A DNA stretch of 64,000 bases from Geomonas agri. GTDB lineage: Bacteria > Desulfobacterota > Desulfuromonadia > Geobacterales > Geobacteraceae. This document shows, one piece after another, positions 28,766-37,989 of the stretch. The translations under genes and the position numbers were made by a program. Position 1 is the first letter of the stretch. Every line of letters starts with the position of its first letter. The notes below the pieces were generated by a model. The model ran no database searches, was not told the origin of the DNA, and saw nothing but the letters and a program-made list of their open reading frames with translations. The stretch covers positions 62,001-126,000 of the forward strand of contig NZ_JAINZO010000003.1 in assembly GCF_020179605.1 (NCBI RefSeq), written 5' to 3'.

Positions 28766-30511
28766 CTACGACCGGAACTGCATGCCGTGCAGCCGGCTGT
28801 AGATCCCTTCCGCCTTGAGCAGGTCGTCGTGGGTCCCCGTCTCGGCCACGGTCCCCTTCTCCAGGACGACGATGCGGTCGGCGTGGGCGATGGTGGAGAG
28901 ACGGTGGGCGATGACGAAGGTGGTGCGGTTTTCCATCAGGTTGTTGAGGGCCTGCTGCACCATCTGCTCGCTCTCGGTGTCGAGCGCACTGGTCGCCTCG
29001 TCCAGGATCAGGATGGGCGCGTCCTTGAGGATGGCGCGGGCGATGCAGAGCCTCTGGCGCTGGCCGCCGGAAAGGCGCACGCCGCGGTCACCGATGTTGG
29101 TCAGGTACCCCTCGGGCAGTTCCTGGATGAAGTCGTGGGCGAAGGCGGCCCGCGCCGCGGCCTCGACCTCGGCATCGGTCGCCATCATCCTGCCGTAGCG
29201 GATGTTGTTGGCGATGGTGTCGTTGAACAGGATGGTTTCCTGGTCCACCAGCGCGATCTGCTCCAGAAGGCTCTTCACGGTGCGCTCGCGAATGTCCACG
29301 CCGTCCATGAGCACCTGGCCGCCGGTCGGGTCGTAAAAGCGGGTGATCAGCGAGACCAGGGTGGTCTTGCCGCCGCCGGAGGGACCAACGAGGGCGATCA
29401 CCTCGCCCCGCTTCGCGGTCAGGTTCACCCCCTGCAGCACGTAGTCGTCCTCGTACTTGAAGCTGACGTTGCGGAACTCCACCTCGCCGCGCGCCTTGCC
29501 CAGGTCGCGGGCAGCGGGGGCGTCCACGATCTCCGGTTTCTCGTCCATGACCTCGAAGACCCGCTCGGCGGCACCCATGGAGCGCTGCACGCTGTTGAAG
29601 GCGGCAAGGAGCCTCTTGACCGGGTTGAACACCAGGACCATGGCCGTGATGAAAGAGAAGAACTCCGAGGCGCTCTTAGTGCCGTGCATGACGTTGCTGC
29701 CGCCGACCCAGATCACGGCGGCGATGCCGAAGGAGGTAATGAACTCCATGATCGGGGTGGAAAGCCCTTCGTACTTGATGTTCTTGCGGGTGAAGTAGTA
29801 GAAGTCGCGGTTGCGGGACTTGAAGCGCTCGATCTCGCGCCCCTCCAGGCCGAAGGCCTTGACCACCTTGATGCCGGAGTAGGTCTCCTGGAGGATGCTG
29901 GCGAGATCCCCCATCTTCTCCTGCCCCTGGCGCGCCACGCGCTTAATGCGGTTACCGATGCTGCGGGCCGGGACCACGGTGAGCGGGATGACCACAAAGG
30001 AGATCAGTGCCAGCTGCCAGTCGCGGTAGAAGATGACCCCCAAAAGCGCGATGGCGGAGAGGCCGTCGCGGAACAGGCCGGTTATGACCTGCCCCACCCC
30101 TTCCTGCATCAGGCTCACGTCGGAGAGGACGCGCGACATGAGGGTGCCGGTTTCGTGGCGATGGAAATAGCCGATGCCGAGCCTCATGTTCTTCTCGTAC
30201 AGGTCGTTGCGCACATCCTGCACCGCGAGCTGACCGGCGCTCCTGATGAAGAAGTCGTTGGTATAGCGGCAGACGCCGCGCAGGGCGTAGAGCAAGACGA
30301 TGCCGATCGGGAGCAGGTAGAAGATGGCGGTGTCCTTGCCGGAGAAGATCCTCCTGAGGACCGGCTCCACCAGGTAGGCCATGGCGCCGTCCATGCCGCC
30401 GACGCCGACCGATCCCACTGCGGCCAGAACGATGCGCCACCAGTAGGGGCGGCTGTAGGCCAAGAGCCTTTTGAATACATTTTTGTTCTGCACGGGTGCT
30501 GCACTGCTCAT
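28766..30511 (-). CDS. msbA: Lipid A flippase ABC transporter MsbA
   Basis: 581 residues: six membrane helices in the first 320 residues followed by an ATPase domain with Walker A LVGPSGGGKTT, Q-loop, signature VRLSGGQRQRLCIARAI and Walker B ILILDEATSALD. It flips core-lipid A across the inner membrane. It overlaps lpxB by 4 nt. The family call rests on size and lipid A context. Confidence 0.93.
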   Translation of the reverse strand: MSSAAPVQNKNVFKRLLAYSRPYWWRIVLAAVGSVGVGGMDGAMAYLVEPVLRRIFSGKDTAIFYLLPIGIVLLYALRGVCRYTNDFFIRSAGQLAVQDVRNDLYEKNMRLGIGYFHRHETGTLMSRVLSDVSLMQEGVGQVITGLFRDGLSAIALLGVIFYRDWQLALISFVVIPLTVVPARSIGNRIKRVARQGQEKMGDLASILQETYSGIKVVKAFGLEGREIERFKSRNRDFYYFTRKNIKYEGLSTPIMEFITSFGIAAVIWVGGSNVMHGTKSASEFFSFITAMVLVFNPVKRLLAAFNSVQRSMGAAERVFEVMDEKPEIVDAPAARDLGKARGEVEFRNVSFKYEDDYVLQGVNLTAKRGEVIALVGPSGGGKTTLVSLITRFYDPTGGQVLMDGVDIRERTVKSLLEQIALVDQETILFNDTIANNIRYGRMMATDAEVEAAARAAFAHDFIQELPEGYLTNIGDRGVRLSGGQRQRLCIARAILKDAPILILDEATSALDTESEQMVQQALNNLMENRTTFVIAHRLSTIAHADRIVVLEKGTVAETGTHDDLLKAEGIYSRLHGMQFRS

Positions 30512-31650
30512 TTCATCATCTCCAAGGCGAGTCGGGCCACACGGCCCAGGGCCCCGCCGTTACCAAGCTTTACTCTCATGGCCGCGAAATCCTCACGCAT
30601 CTGCGCCGCATACCCCGGCCGGTTCAGCAGGGCGTCGATCTCGTCGGCGATCGGCACCGGCTCCGCCTCGTGCTGCAGCAGTTCCTGCACCATGCGCTTT
30701 TCCGCAACGATATTGCTGATGCCGATGTGTGGCACGTTGATCACCCGCTTGCCCACCTCGTAGGTAAGGGTGGACATCTTGTAGATGATCACGTGGGGGA
30801 CTCCCACCAGGGCGAGCTCCATGACCACCGTTCCCGAGGCGGCGATGACCGCGTCGCAGCCGCTCATCACGTCGTGGTTTCTCCCGGCCACCACCTTCAC
30901 CTCGAGCCGGGTGCCGGCCAGGTACGGGGCCAGGTCCTCGTCCTTGAGCGACGTCGCCCGCGGCAGCACGAACTGCAGGTCCGGCATGCGCTCCTTGAGG
31001 ATCCGCGCCGACTCCAGGATCACGGGCAGGAGTTTCTGGAGTTCAGAGCGGCGGCTCCCCGGAAAGAGGCCGATGCAGCGCCGCTGCGGGTCGAGCCCCA
31101 GCGAGGCGAGGGCCTCGTCCCGCTTCATGGTCGGCTTGACCAGGTCCAGCAGGGGATGCCCCACGAAGGTGACCGGCACGCTCGCCTTCTTGTAGAAGGG
31201 GACCTCGAACGGGAAGAGCACCGCCATCATGTCCACCACCCGGCCGATGCCGTGCACGCGGTGGCTTCTCCAGGCCCAGACCTGCGGCGAGATGAAGTAG
31301 AGAACCTTGATGCCGGCCTTCTTGGCCACCTTGGCGAGCCGCAGGTTGAAGTCGGGGTAGTCGATCAGGATCAACAGGTCGGGGGGATCGGTGTGGAGCT
31401 TTTTCTTCAGGGTGGTGAAGCCGCGCACGATGGTGGGCAGATGCGCCACCACCTCGACCAGTCCCATCACGGCCATCACGTTGGCGTCGACCAGGGTATC
31501 GACCCCGGCCTCGCGCATGCAGTTGCCCCCCATGCCGAAGAAGCGGGTCTCGGGGGACAGCGCGCGGATAGCGTTAGCGATCTGCGCGCCGTACATCTCG
31601 CCGGAAGCCTCCCCGGCGACGATCATCACTGATTGTTTCTTGTCGTGCAA
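30508..31650 (-). CDS. lpxB: Lipid-A-disaccharide synthase
   Basis: 380 residues, GT19. N-terminus VMIVAGEASGEMYGAQIA and FFGMGGNCMREAG are diagnostic; SPQVWAWRSHRV and LFPFEVPFY are the middle motifs. It condenses UDP-diacylglucosamine with lipid X. The start codon is TTG (31648-31650) with AGAGG upstream. It is separated from lpxA by an 86-nt gap holding a long hairpin (see the repeat at 31669-31734). Confidence 0.94.
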   Translation of the reverse strand: MHDKKQSVMIVAGEASGEMYGAQIANAIRALSPETRFFGMGGNCMREAGVDTLVDANVMAVMGLVEVVAHLPTIVRGFTTLKKKLHTDPPDLLILIDYPDFNLRLAKVAKKAGIKVLYFISPQVWAWRSHRVHGIGRVVDMMAVLFPFEVPFYKKASVPVTFVGHPLLDLVKPTMKRDEALASLGLDPQRRCIGLFPGSRRSELQKLLPVILESARILKERMPDLQFVLPRATSLKDEDLAPYLAGTRLEVKVVAGRNHDVMSGCDAVIAASGTVVMELALVGVPHVIIYKMSTLTYEVGKRVINVPHIGISNIVAEKRMVQELLQHEAEPVPIADEIDALLNRPGYAAQMREDFAAMRVKLGNGGALGRVARLALEMMK

Positions 31651-31668
31651 AAGAACCTCTTAAAGACA

Positions 31669-31734
31669 GGCAGAGGTTGAGGTTAAGGTTGAGAAAAGCG
31701 TCTTCCTTAACCTCAACCTTAACCTTAACCTGCC
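31669..31734. repeat. Long inverted repeat (GGTTGAGGTTAAGG-type) between lpxA and lpxB
   Basis: A perfect 15-bp stem: 31674-31688 pairs with 31705-31719 around a 16-nt loop. Extra copies of the unit TTAACC/GGTTAA and an outer GGCAG/CTGCC pair extend it. It contains no ORF. In the transcribed (minus) sense it lies between the end of lpxA and the start of lpxB and has no T tract, so it looks more like an mRNA processing or stability hairpin, or a small repeat element, than a terminator. Confidence 0.8.
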
Positions 31735-31736
31735 TT

Positions 31737-32513
31737 TTACCGTGCGACCCCGCGCTTGGAGCTCTCGATGAACTCGATGAAGTGGTCCACCTCGGGGGAC
31801 TTGGGCACGTCGGACTTCATCTTCTCGACCGCTTCCGAGAGCTTCAGCCCCGACATGGAGAGGAGCTTGTAAGCCTTCTTGAGGCTCGAGATGGTCTCGT
31901 CGGAAAAGCCGCGACGCTTCAGTCCGATCAGGTTCAGGCCACGCAGCCGGCTTTCGGAACGGTCGCCGGTGATGATGGTGTACGGCGGAACGTCCATCGG
32001 GACCGAGGTCATCCCACCCACCATAACGTGGGCACCGACGCGCATGAACTGGAGCACCGCGCAGAGCCCGCCCAGAATGGCGTAGTCCTCGATGGTGACG
32101 TGGCCGGCAAGCGTCGCGGAGTTGGCCATGATCACGTTGTTGCCGATGTGGCAGTCATGCGCCACGTGCGAATAGGCCATGAACAGGTTGTTGTCGCCGA
32201 CAGTGGTCTCGCCGTCGCCGGTGACCGTACCCAGGTGCAGGCTGGCAAACTCGCGGATAGTATTGCCGTTGCCGATCCTGAGCCAGGTCTTCTCGCCGTG
32301 ATACTTGAGGTCCTGCGGCACAGCGCCCACCGACGCCATGTGGAAGATGGTGTTGGCCTCGCCGATCTCGGTCCAGCCGTCGATGACCGCGTGCGGACCG
32401 ATCTTGGTCCCCTTGCCGATACTCACGTTTTCGCCGATGACGGCGTACGGGCCGATTTCGACACCCTCGGCGATCTTGGCGCCCGGGTGGACTATTGCGG
32501 TGCTGTGGATCAT
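31737..32513 (-). CDS. lpxA: UDP-N-acetylglucosamine acyltransferase
   Basis: 258 residues, a left-handed beta-helix made of hexapeptide repeats (VHPGAKIAEGVEIGPYAVIG), with the catalytic His in the MAYSHVAHDCHIGNNV region and a C-terminal helical domain. It catalyses the first step of lipid A synthesis. 15 nt before it lies fabZ, the usual neighbour. Confidence 0.95.
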   Translation of the reverse strand: MIHSTAIVHPGAKIAEGVEIGPYAVIGENVSIGKGTKIGPHAVIDGWTEIGEANTIFHMASVGAVPQDLKYHGEKTWLRIGNGNTIREFASLHLGTVTGDGETTVGDNNLFMAYSHVAHDCHIGNNVIMANSATLAGHVTIEDYAILGGLCAVLQFMRVGAHVMVGGMTSVPMDVPPYTIITGDRSESRLRGLNLIGLKRRGFSDETISSLKKAYKLLSMSGLKLSEAVEKMKSDVPKSPEVDHFIEFIESSKRGVAR

Positions 32514-32528
32514 AACGTTCTCCGTGTG

Positions 32529-32963
32529 CTACTTGTCGCCCAGCGTTGCCTTCAGTTCCGCCTCGGTCATCAGGGTGTCGCCGACGTACGCCTTGGCGGC
32601 GCAGCTCCAGATGCCGCGCTTGCTGAACAGGGTCTCCACCTCGATCCTCAGGGTGTCGCCCGGCTTGACCGGTTTCCTGAAGCGCGCGTTGTCGATGGCC
32701 ATGAAGTAGCTGACCTTCTCCTTGGCGTCGTCGCCCATGGCGGTGTAGGCCAGGATGGCCGCGGACTGCGCCATGGCCTCGATGATGAGGACCCCCGGCA
32801 TGACCGGGAAGCCCGGGAAGTGCCCCTGGAAGAAGGGCTCGTTCATGGTGACGTTCTTGATGGCGACCACGCGCTTGCCCGGCTCGAGTTCGAGCACCTT
32901 GTCGATCAGGAGGAACGGGTAACGGTGGGGCAGGATTTCCATAATCTGGACTATGTCGAGCAT
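32529..32963 (-). CDS. fabZ: 3-hydroxyacyl-ACP dehydratase FabZ
   Basis: 144 residues, hot-dog fold. The active site is [19 protein letters not shown] with the catalytic His and Glu. It competes with LpxA/LpxD for 3-hydroxyacyl-ACP, and lies between lpxD and lpxA as in many bacteria. Start preceded by GGAGAG. Confidence 0.96.
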   Translation of the reverse strand: MLDIVQIMEILPHRYPFLLIDKVLELEPGKRVVAIKNVTMNEPFFQGHFPGFPVMPGVLIIEAMAQSAAILAYTAMGDDAKEKVSYFMAIDNARFRKPVKPGDTLRIEVETLFSKRGIWSCAAKAYVGDTLMTEAELKATLGDK

Positions 32964-33023
32964 GTTGATTCTCTCCTCGCATCGGCGTAAAGCCCTGCAG
33001 GCTTGAGCCGAAGTAATTGCATT

Positions 33024-34067
33024 CTAGTCGTTTTTCGTCTGCGCCAGCTTCTCTTCCAGCTCGGCCACGCGCTTCTCCAGGGCCGACAGGGTCTTCCTGA
33101 ACTCGGGGAGCTTGGGGACCAGGGTGGAACTCTTGAGCCATTCGCGGTGCGGCATAACCGGGGTCCCGGAAAGGACCTGGTTCGGCTCCACGTTACCCGG
33201 CACGCCGGACTGGGCGCCGATCATGACGTTGTCGCCAATCTTCAGGTGGCCCGCCACCCCGACCTGGCCGCCGAGGACGACGTGTTTGCCGAGTTGGGTG
33301 CTGCCAGAGATGCCGACCTGGGACACGATCATGCAGTCCTCGCCAATGACGCAGTTGTGAGCGATCTGCACCAGGTTGTCGATCTTGGTGCCGCGCTTGA
33401 TGCGGGTGACCTCGAGGGCGGCGCGGTCGATGACCGCGTTGGAACCGATCTCGACGTCGTCCTCGATCACCACGATGCCAATCTGCGGGATCTTGTACCA
33501 GGCGCTGCCGTCGGGGGCGTAGCCGAAGCCGTCGGAACCGACGACGGTGCCGTCGTGGATGGTAACCCGGTTACCGATGCGGCAGCGCTCACGGATGCTG
33601 ACGTTGGCGTAGAGCGTGACGTCGTCGCCCACGCTAGCGCCGGGGTAGAGCACCACGCCCGGGTACAGGGTGACACGATCGCCGACGGTCACGCCGGGGC
33701 CCACGCTGGCGCCGGGATAGATGGTGACGTCCGCCCCGATCTTGGCGCCGGGAGCCACGAAGGACCCGGGCAACGCGCCCAGCCGCGGGGGAGGCGCCGT
33801 GTAGAAGAGGGTCAGCAGCTTGGCGAAGGCCAGGTAGGGGTTGGCGTGGAAGATGGCGTTCTTGCCGTGGGTGTTCCCGCCGGTACCCATGAGCACGGCC
33901 GAAGCGTTGGTGGTGGCCACCTTGCCGGCGTACTTGGGGTTGGCGAGGAAGGTGAGCTGCCCCTCCCCTGCATCATCCAGGGTGGCCAGCCCGCCGATCA
34001 GGGTCTCGCCGTCCCCGGAGACGGTGCCGCCCAGGTATTCTGCGATCTCGCGAAGTGTCTTTTTCAT
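33024..34067 (-). CDS. lpxD: UDP-3-O-acylglucosamine N-acyltransferase
   Basis: 347 residues. N-terminal uridine-binding domain ([19 protein letters not shown]), then hexapeptide beta-helix ([19 protein letters not shown]) with the active-site His in [14 protein letters not shown], and a C-terminal helix ([15 protein letters not shown]). It adds the second 3-hydroxyacyl chain of lipid A. Separated from skp by a 219-nt gap with repeats. Confidence 0.95.
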   Translation of the reverse strand: MKKTLREIAEYLGGTVSGDGETLIGGLATLDDAGEGQLTFLANPKYAGKVATTNASAVLMGTGGNTHGKNAIFHANPYLAFAKLLTLFYTAPPPRLGALPGSFVAPGAKIGADVTIYPGASVGPGVTVGDRVTLYPGVVLYPGASVGDDVTLYANVSIRERCRIGNRVTIHDGTVVGSDGFGYAPDGSAWYKIPQIGIVVIEDDVEIGSNAVIDRAALEVTRIKRGTKIDNLVQIAHNCVIGEDCMIVSQVGISGSTQLGKHVVLGGQVGVAGHLKIGDNVMIGAQSGVPGNVEPNQVLSGTPVMPHREWLKSSTLVPKLPEFRKTLSALEKRVAELEEKLAQTKND

Positions 34068-34080
34068 GGAAACCTCAAAA

Positions 34081-34282
34081 AACGTTCAACGCTCCACCTT
34101 CGACGGTGACAACGCGCTTGCCGTAAGGGAGCGTGCCGCGTGACGTCTCCCTCTCAAAAACGACAACTCCCCCGAGCTCGAGAGGGCAGGAAGAGTGCGC
34201 CGCGCCGTTGCGGGTTGCAGTCCCCTCTGCCCCCCTTTGGCAAGGGGGGAGGGTCTTAACGTCAAACATCGAACGTTGAACG
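34081..34282. repeat. Intergenic repeat-like block between skp and lpxD
   Basis: No gene is seen in 34068-34286. The block is bounded by the inverted pair CGTTCAACG (34083-34091) and CGTTGAACG (34274-34282), about 200 bp end to end. It contains an 8-bp GC hairpin, CCCCCCTT-TGGC-AAGGGGGG (34230-34249), and further GC-rich runs. Small terminal inverted repeats plus inner hairpins resemble a MITE-like or palindromic extragenic element. No target-site duplication is obvious. Confidence 0.5.
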
Positions 34283-34286
34283 GGTG

Positions 34287-34802
34287 TTATTTTTTCCTGC
34301 TCTCGTTGAAAGCCTTCAGCACCGCGTCGGTGACATCGGCAGAGGGATCGATGTAGACCATGGTCTCCCTGCCGAAGATGGCGGTGTAGCCGCTTTTGCG
34401 ACCGAACTCCTGCACCACCTTGCCGATCTCGTCCAGGATCTTGTTGGTGTACTCGGCGTTCTTCAGCTGCAGGTCGTCCTGGGCATCCTTCAGGAAACGC
34501 TGGTAATCCTTCATTCCCTTCTGGTAGTCACGATCCTTCGCGCTGCGGGCGGACTCGTTGAGCAGCGCCGTCCCCTGGCTCTCCAGTTCGCCCTTCAGTT
34601 TGAGCAGCTCAGCTTCCTTGGCGGCTTTTTCGGCCTCGTACTTGGTAGCCTTCTGCATCAGTTGGTCCTTCGCCTCTTTACCTGCGTCGGACTGCGACAG
34701 CACCTTCTGGATGTCAACGGAACCGATCTTGGAACCGTCGGCGGCCAGTACCGAAAGCGGAAGTGCCAGAACCAGCGAAATTGCCACGATGAAACGTTTC
34801 AT
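34287..34802 (-). CDS. skp: Periplasmic chaperone Skp/OmpH
   Basis: 171 residues from ATG 34800-34802: signal peptide (1-20, ending SVLA) then a long helical, charged domain (GKEAKDQLMQKATKYEAEKA) that forms the trimeric tentacle chaperone holding unfolded outer-membrane proteins. It follows bamA by 25 nt, its usual neighbour and partner. Extra in-frame codons upstream are outside the family. Confidence 0.92.
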   Translation of the reverse strand: MKRFIVAISLVLALPLSVLAADGSKIGSVDIQKVLSQSDAGKEAKDQLMQKATKYEAEKAAKEAELLKLKGELESQGTALLNESARSAKDRDYQKGMKDYQRFLKDAQDDLQLKNAEYTNKILDEIGKVVQEFGRKSGYTAIFGRETMVYIDPSADVTDAVLKAFNESRKK

Positions 34803-34827
34803 GACTTGCTCCTTGCAGTGCATGGAT

Positions 34828-37254
34828 TTAGAAAATGCTGCCGATCGAGAATTCGAATTTGCCACTTTTGCTGTCAATCCCTTCCCTGGGGTTGATGGGC
34901 ACCCCGTATTCCAGCCTCAGCGGTCCGATGGGGGAGTACCACCTGAAGCCTCCACCGTAGCTGGTGAGCACATTGCTGAAGGTCTTGTTGAAACTGTTGT
35001 CGCAGTTGCCTGCGTCGAAGAAGAGCACCCCTTTGAGCCCGGCCTCCTTCAACAGCGGGAAGTTCCATTCCACGTTGGCCACAGCCTCGACGTCGCCGCC
35101 CAGGTAGACGCGGTTGTCCTGGGTGCCGGTAAGACCACCGATGCCGGAGACGGGGACCGGGGTGGTCCTGTTGGGGCTGACGGTCCTGGAGGAGTAGCCG
35201 CGCAGCGAGCTGATGCCGCCAAGGTAGAACTTTTCGTCTATGGGAATTTCCTTGCCGCCGTAGGACTGGACGTAGCCCACGGTGCCACGCACGGAACCAA
35301 CGCCGTAGAACAGCGGGTGGAACAGGGTGTGCTCGGTGATGTACTTGATATAGCGGTTATCGCCACCCACGCCGGCGAACTCGACGGAAAGGGTGTTCAG
35401 CATGCCGGTGGAGGGGTCCAGCCGGTAATCGGTGGTGTTCCTGGAGATACTGCCGACGATGGCGCTGGTGGTGGACTTGGTGTCCGGCGCCAGCACCGTC
35501 CCGTTCAGGATGTTCAAGCGCAGGTCTTCGGACTCGTCGAAGATGTCCTTAATCTCGTACTTGTACAACCAGAAGGTGCTCACCGTATCGGAAAGGGGGT
35601 AGCCCGCCTTGATATCGGCGCCGGTGGCCCTGCGGGTATAGTCGAGGTACTTGCGCTCGTTGCGGTAGATGTCACCGCCCAGGGTCCACTTGGTGTCCAT
35701 GAAGTACGGATCGGTGAGGCCGAGGTTGTAGGTCTGCGACTTACTACCCAGCGATGCGGCAGCGGTCATCTTGAGGCCCAGACCCAGGAAGTTCGCCTGC
35801 TGTACGGAGCCTTGGCCGATGATGCCGTCCAGCGAGCTATAGCCGGCACCGATGCTGAAGGTGCCCGTCGGCTTCTCCTTGACCTCGACGTTCAGGTCGA
35901 GCTTGTCGGCAGCACTCCCCTTGGCGGTGGCCAGGTTGGCTTCCTCGAAGAACCCGGTGTTCATCAGGTTCTGCTTGCTCTTTTTCAGTGCGGTAGAGCT
36001 GTACTGGTCACCCTCGTCGAGCCTCAGCTCGCGGCGCACCACCTTGTCACGGGTCTTCACGTTGCCGGAGATGTTGACCCGGTCGATGGTGACCTTCTGT
36101 CCCTTCTCCATGTCGAAGGTGATGTCGATGGTGTGGCTGTCCTGGTTCAGTTTGGTGAGCGGGTTCGCGTTGGCAAAGGCGTACCCCTGGTCAGCGTACA
36201 AGTCGGTCAGGCCGAAGACGTCGCTGCGCAGGTCGGCGCGACTGAAGAGTTGGCCCGGCTTCTCCTTGAGCTTGTCGTTGAGCACCGTCTCAGTTTCCAA
36301 CAGGTCGCCCTTGAAGCCAAGTTTGCCGATGCGGTACTGCTCGCCTTCGGTAATACCGATGCTCACCTTGAGCCCCTTGCGGTCGGGGAGCAGTTCCACC
36401 TTGGGCTCGCCAACCTTCACGTTGACGTAGCCGTTATTCATGTAGTGTTCGGTGAGGAGGTTGACGTCGTTCTTCAGCACCTCTTCCTTGTAGGTCCCGG
36501 CGCCGGTGAGCCAGGACAGGAACCACTTTTCCCCGGTTTCCATGGTCTTCTTCAGCTTCTTGTCCGGGAAGGCGTGGTTGCCCTCGAACTCGATTTTCTG
36601 GATCAGAACCTTGTCCCCTTCCTTGATGCGGAAGATGACGTGAACGTCGGTATCGGAGCGCATGCTCAGGTCGCCGGAGACCTCGGCGAGGTAGTATCCC
36701 TCGTCGGAGTAGAGCTTCTTCACCTTCTTGATGCTCTTTTGCAGGTCCTTGGCGGAGAAGACGGTGTTCGGCTTGATCTCGATCGCCTCGCGCACCTTGT
36801 CTGCGGAAAGCTCCTTGGCCCCCTCAATCTTCACCTCGCGCACGATGGGCTTTTCGGTGACCACGTATTCGAGGACGACGCCCCCGTCCTTGGCCTCGCT
36901 CTGCGCCTTGACGTCGGTGAAGTGGCCCAGCTTGTAGATGGCCTTGATGTCGGCGTCGACCTTGTCGGGCGTGACCACATCTCCGGCCTTCAAACGCACC
37001 GCCGGGAGGATGGCTGCCGTCTCGATGCGGTGATTGCCACTGATCTTGATCGCCACGATCTTGTCGCTGGCCGCCTGCTCAGTGGCAGCCTTGGTGCCGG
37101 CAGCCTTAGTGGCGGCAGCCTTGTCCGCTGCGGCCTTGTCCGCGGAGGTGGTATCGGTGGCCTTCCCGGCAGCAGCCTGCTTGGCCTGGGCGGAAACCGT
37201 AAGACAAAGCATCAGCTGTGCGGCAAGCAGGGTAGATAACGATTTACGCAGCAA
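34828..37254 (-). CDS. bamA: Outer-membrane protein assembly factor BamA
   Basis: 808 residues from TTG 37252-37254, which gives a clean signal peptide (LLRKSLSTLLAAQLMLCL) and follows a GGGGGA stretch; a TTG 21 nt upstream is possible. After the signal comes an unusual 45-residue Ala/Lys/Thr-rich linker, then five POTRA domains (first: KIVAIKISGNHRIETAAILP), then a 16-strand barrel from about residue 470, ending with SGKFEFSIGSIF. Contains the barrel signature region SSLRGYSSRTVSP (VRGF-like). It inserts outer-membrane proteins. The linker is unusual for the family. Confidence 0.93.
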   Translation of the reverse strand: MLRKSLSTLLAAQLMLCLTVSAQAKQAAAGKATDTTSADKAAADKAAATKAAGTKAATEQAASDKIVAIKISGNHRIETAAILPAVRLKAGDVVTPDKVDADIKAIYKLGHFTDVKAQSEAKDGGVVLEYVVTEKPIVREVKIEGAKELSADKVREAIEIKPNTVFSAKDLQKSIKKVKKLYSDEGYYLAEVSGDLSMRSDTDVHVIFRIKEGDKVLIQKIEFEGNHAFPDKKLKKTMETGEKWFLSWLTGAGTYKEEVLKNDVNLLTEHYMNNGYVNVKVGEPKVELLPDRKGLKVSIGITEGEQYRIGKLGFKGDLLETETVLNDKLKEKPGQLFSRADLRSDVFGLTDLYADQGYAFANANPLTKLNQDSHTIDITFDMEKGQKVTIDRVNISGNVKTRDKVVRRELRLDEGDQYSSTALKKSKQNLMNTGFFEEANLATAKGSAADKLDLNVEVKEKPTGTFSIGAGYSSLDGIIGQGSVQQANFLGLGLKMTAAASLGSKSQTYNLGLTDPYFMDTKWTLGGDIYRNERKYLDYTRRATGADIKAGYPLSDTVSTFWLYKYEIKDIFDESEDLRLNILNGTVLAPDTKSTTSAIVGSISRNTTDYRLDPSTGMLNTLSVEFAGVGGDNRYIKYITEHTLFHPLFYGVGSVRGTVGYVQSYGGKEIPIDEKFYLGGISSLRGYSSRTVSPNRTTPVPVSGIGGLTGTQDNRVYLGGDVEAVANVEWNFPLLKEAGLKGVLFFDAGNCDNSFNKTFSNVLTSYGGGFRWYSPIGPLRLEYGVPINPREGIDSKSGKFEFSIGSIF

Positions 37255-37308
37255 AGGGTCCCCCGAAAAAGCCAAAGAAAATAATCATCAATGAAAAGGG
37301 AGGCGTGC

Positions 37309-37989
37309 TCAGACCGCCTCGACTACCTTACCGTCGACCATCCTGACGGTGCGCGCCATGCCGGCCGCGAGTTGTTCGTTGTGGGTCACAATCACAAGCG
37401 AGATGCCGGTGTTGCGCTGGATCTCGTACAGGAGCGCGTGCACCTCTTCGCTGGTCTTCATGTCCAGGTTACCTGTCGGCTCGTCGGCCAGAAGGAGCTT
37501 CGGTTCGCGCACGAGGGCACGCGCGATGGCCACCCTCTGCTGTTCGCCGCCGGAAAGCTCCCCCGGGCGATGGGTGACGCGGTGGGAAAGCCCCACGTCC
37601 TTCAAAAGCTTGAGCGCCCGTCCCTCGCAGCGGGAGCGCTTCTCCCCGCCGATGAGCAGCGGCATCATCACGTTTTCCAGCGCCGAGAACTCCGGCAGCA
37701 GGTGGTGAAACTGGAACACGAAGCCGATGCAACGGTTGCGAAAGGCAGCCAGCGGCTGGTCGGCAAGGTTGAAGATCTTCTCGCCGTCAAAGAGCACCTC
37801 GCCGGAGGTGGGACGGTCAATGGTTCCCATCACGTGCAACAGCGTACTCTTGCCGGCGCCGGACGGCCCTACCAGCGCGATGGTGTCGCCCGCCGCCACG
37901 GTGAGGTCGATCCCCTTGAGCACATCAACTTTGGCCTCGCCAGTCCCGTAGGACTTAAACAGGTTTTTAACCTCGAGCAGGCTACTCAT
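37309..37989 (-). CDS. lolD: Lipoprotein release ABC transporter ATPase LolD
   Basis: 226 residues from ATG 37987-37989, overlapping lolC by 8 nt. Walker [14 protein letters not shown], signature [15 protein letters not shown], Walker [13 protein letters not shown], typical of the LolD/MacB family. With LolC it moves mature lipoproteins from the inner membrane to LolA. The 21 codons further upstream lie over lolC and are excluded. Confidence 0.93.
   Translation of the reverse strand: MSSLLEVKNLFKSYGTGEAKVDVLKGIDLTVAAGDTIALVGPSGAGKSTLLHVMGTIDRPTSGEVLFDGEKIFNLADQPLAAFRNRCIGFVFQFHHLLPEFSALENVMMPLLIGGEKRSRCEGRALKLLKDVGLSHRVTHRPGELSGGEQQRVAIARALVREPKLLLADEPTGNLDMKTSEEVHALLYEIQRNTGISLVIVTHNEQLAAGMARTVRMVDGKVVEAV

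Noticed and set aside
28592-30763. Very long open frame (723 codons) antisense to msbA
   Set aside because: Long antisense frames are expected opposite GC-rich genes; it has no ribosome site and no motifs, while msbA is certain.
31673-31734. TTAACC units as CRISPR or telomere-like array
   Set aside because: Only a few units arranged as one hairpin, with no spacers of constant length.
34558-37239. 893-codon frame antisense to bamA
   Set aside because: Same reason: shadow of bamA codon usage, no family.
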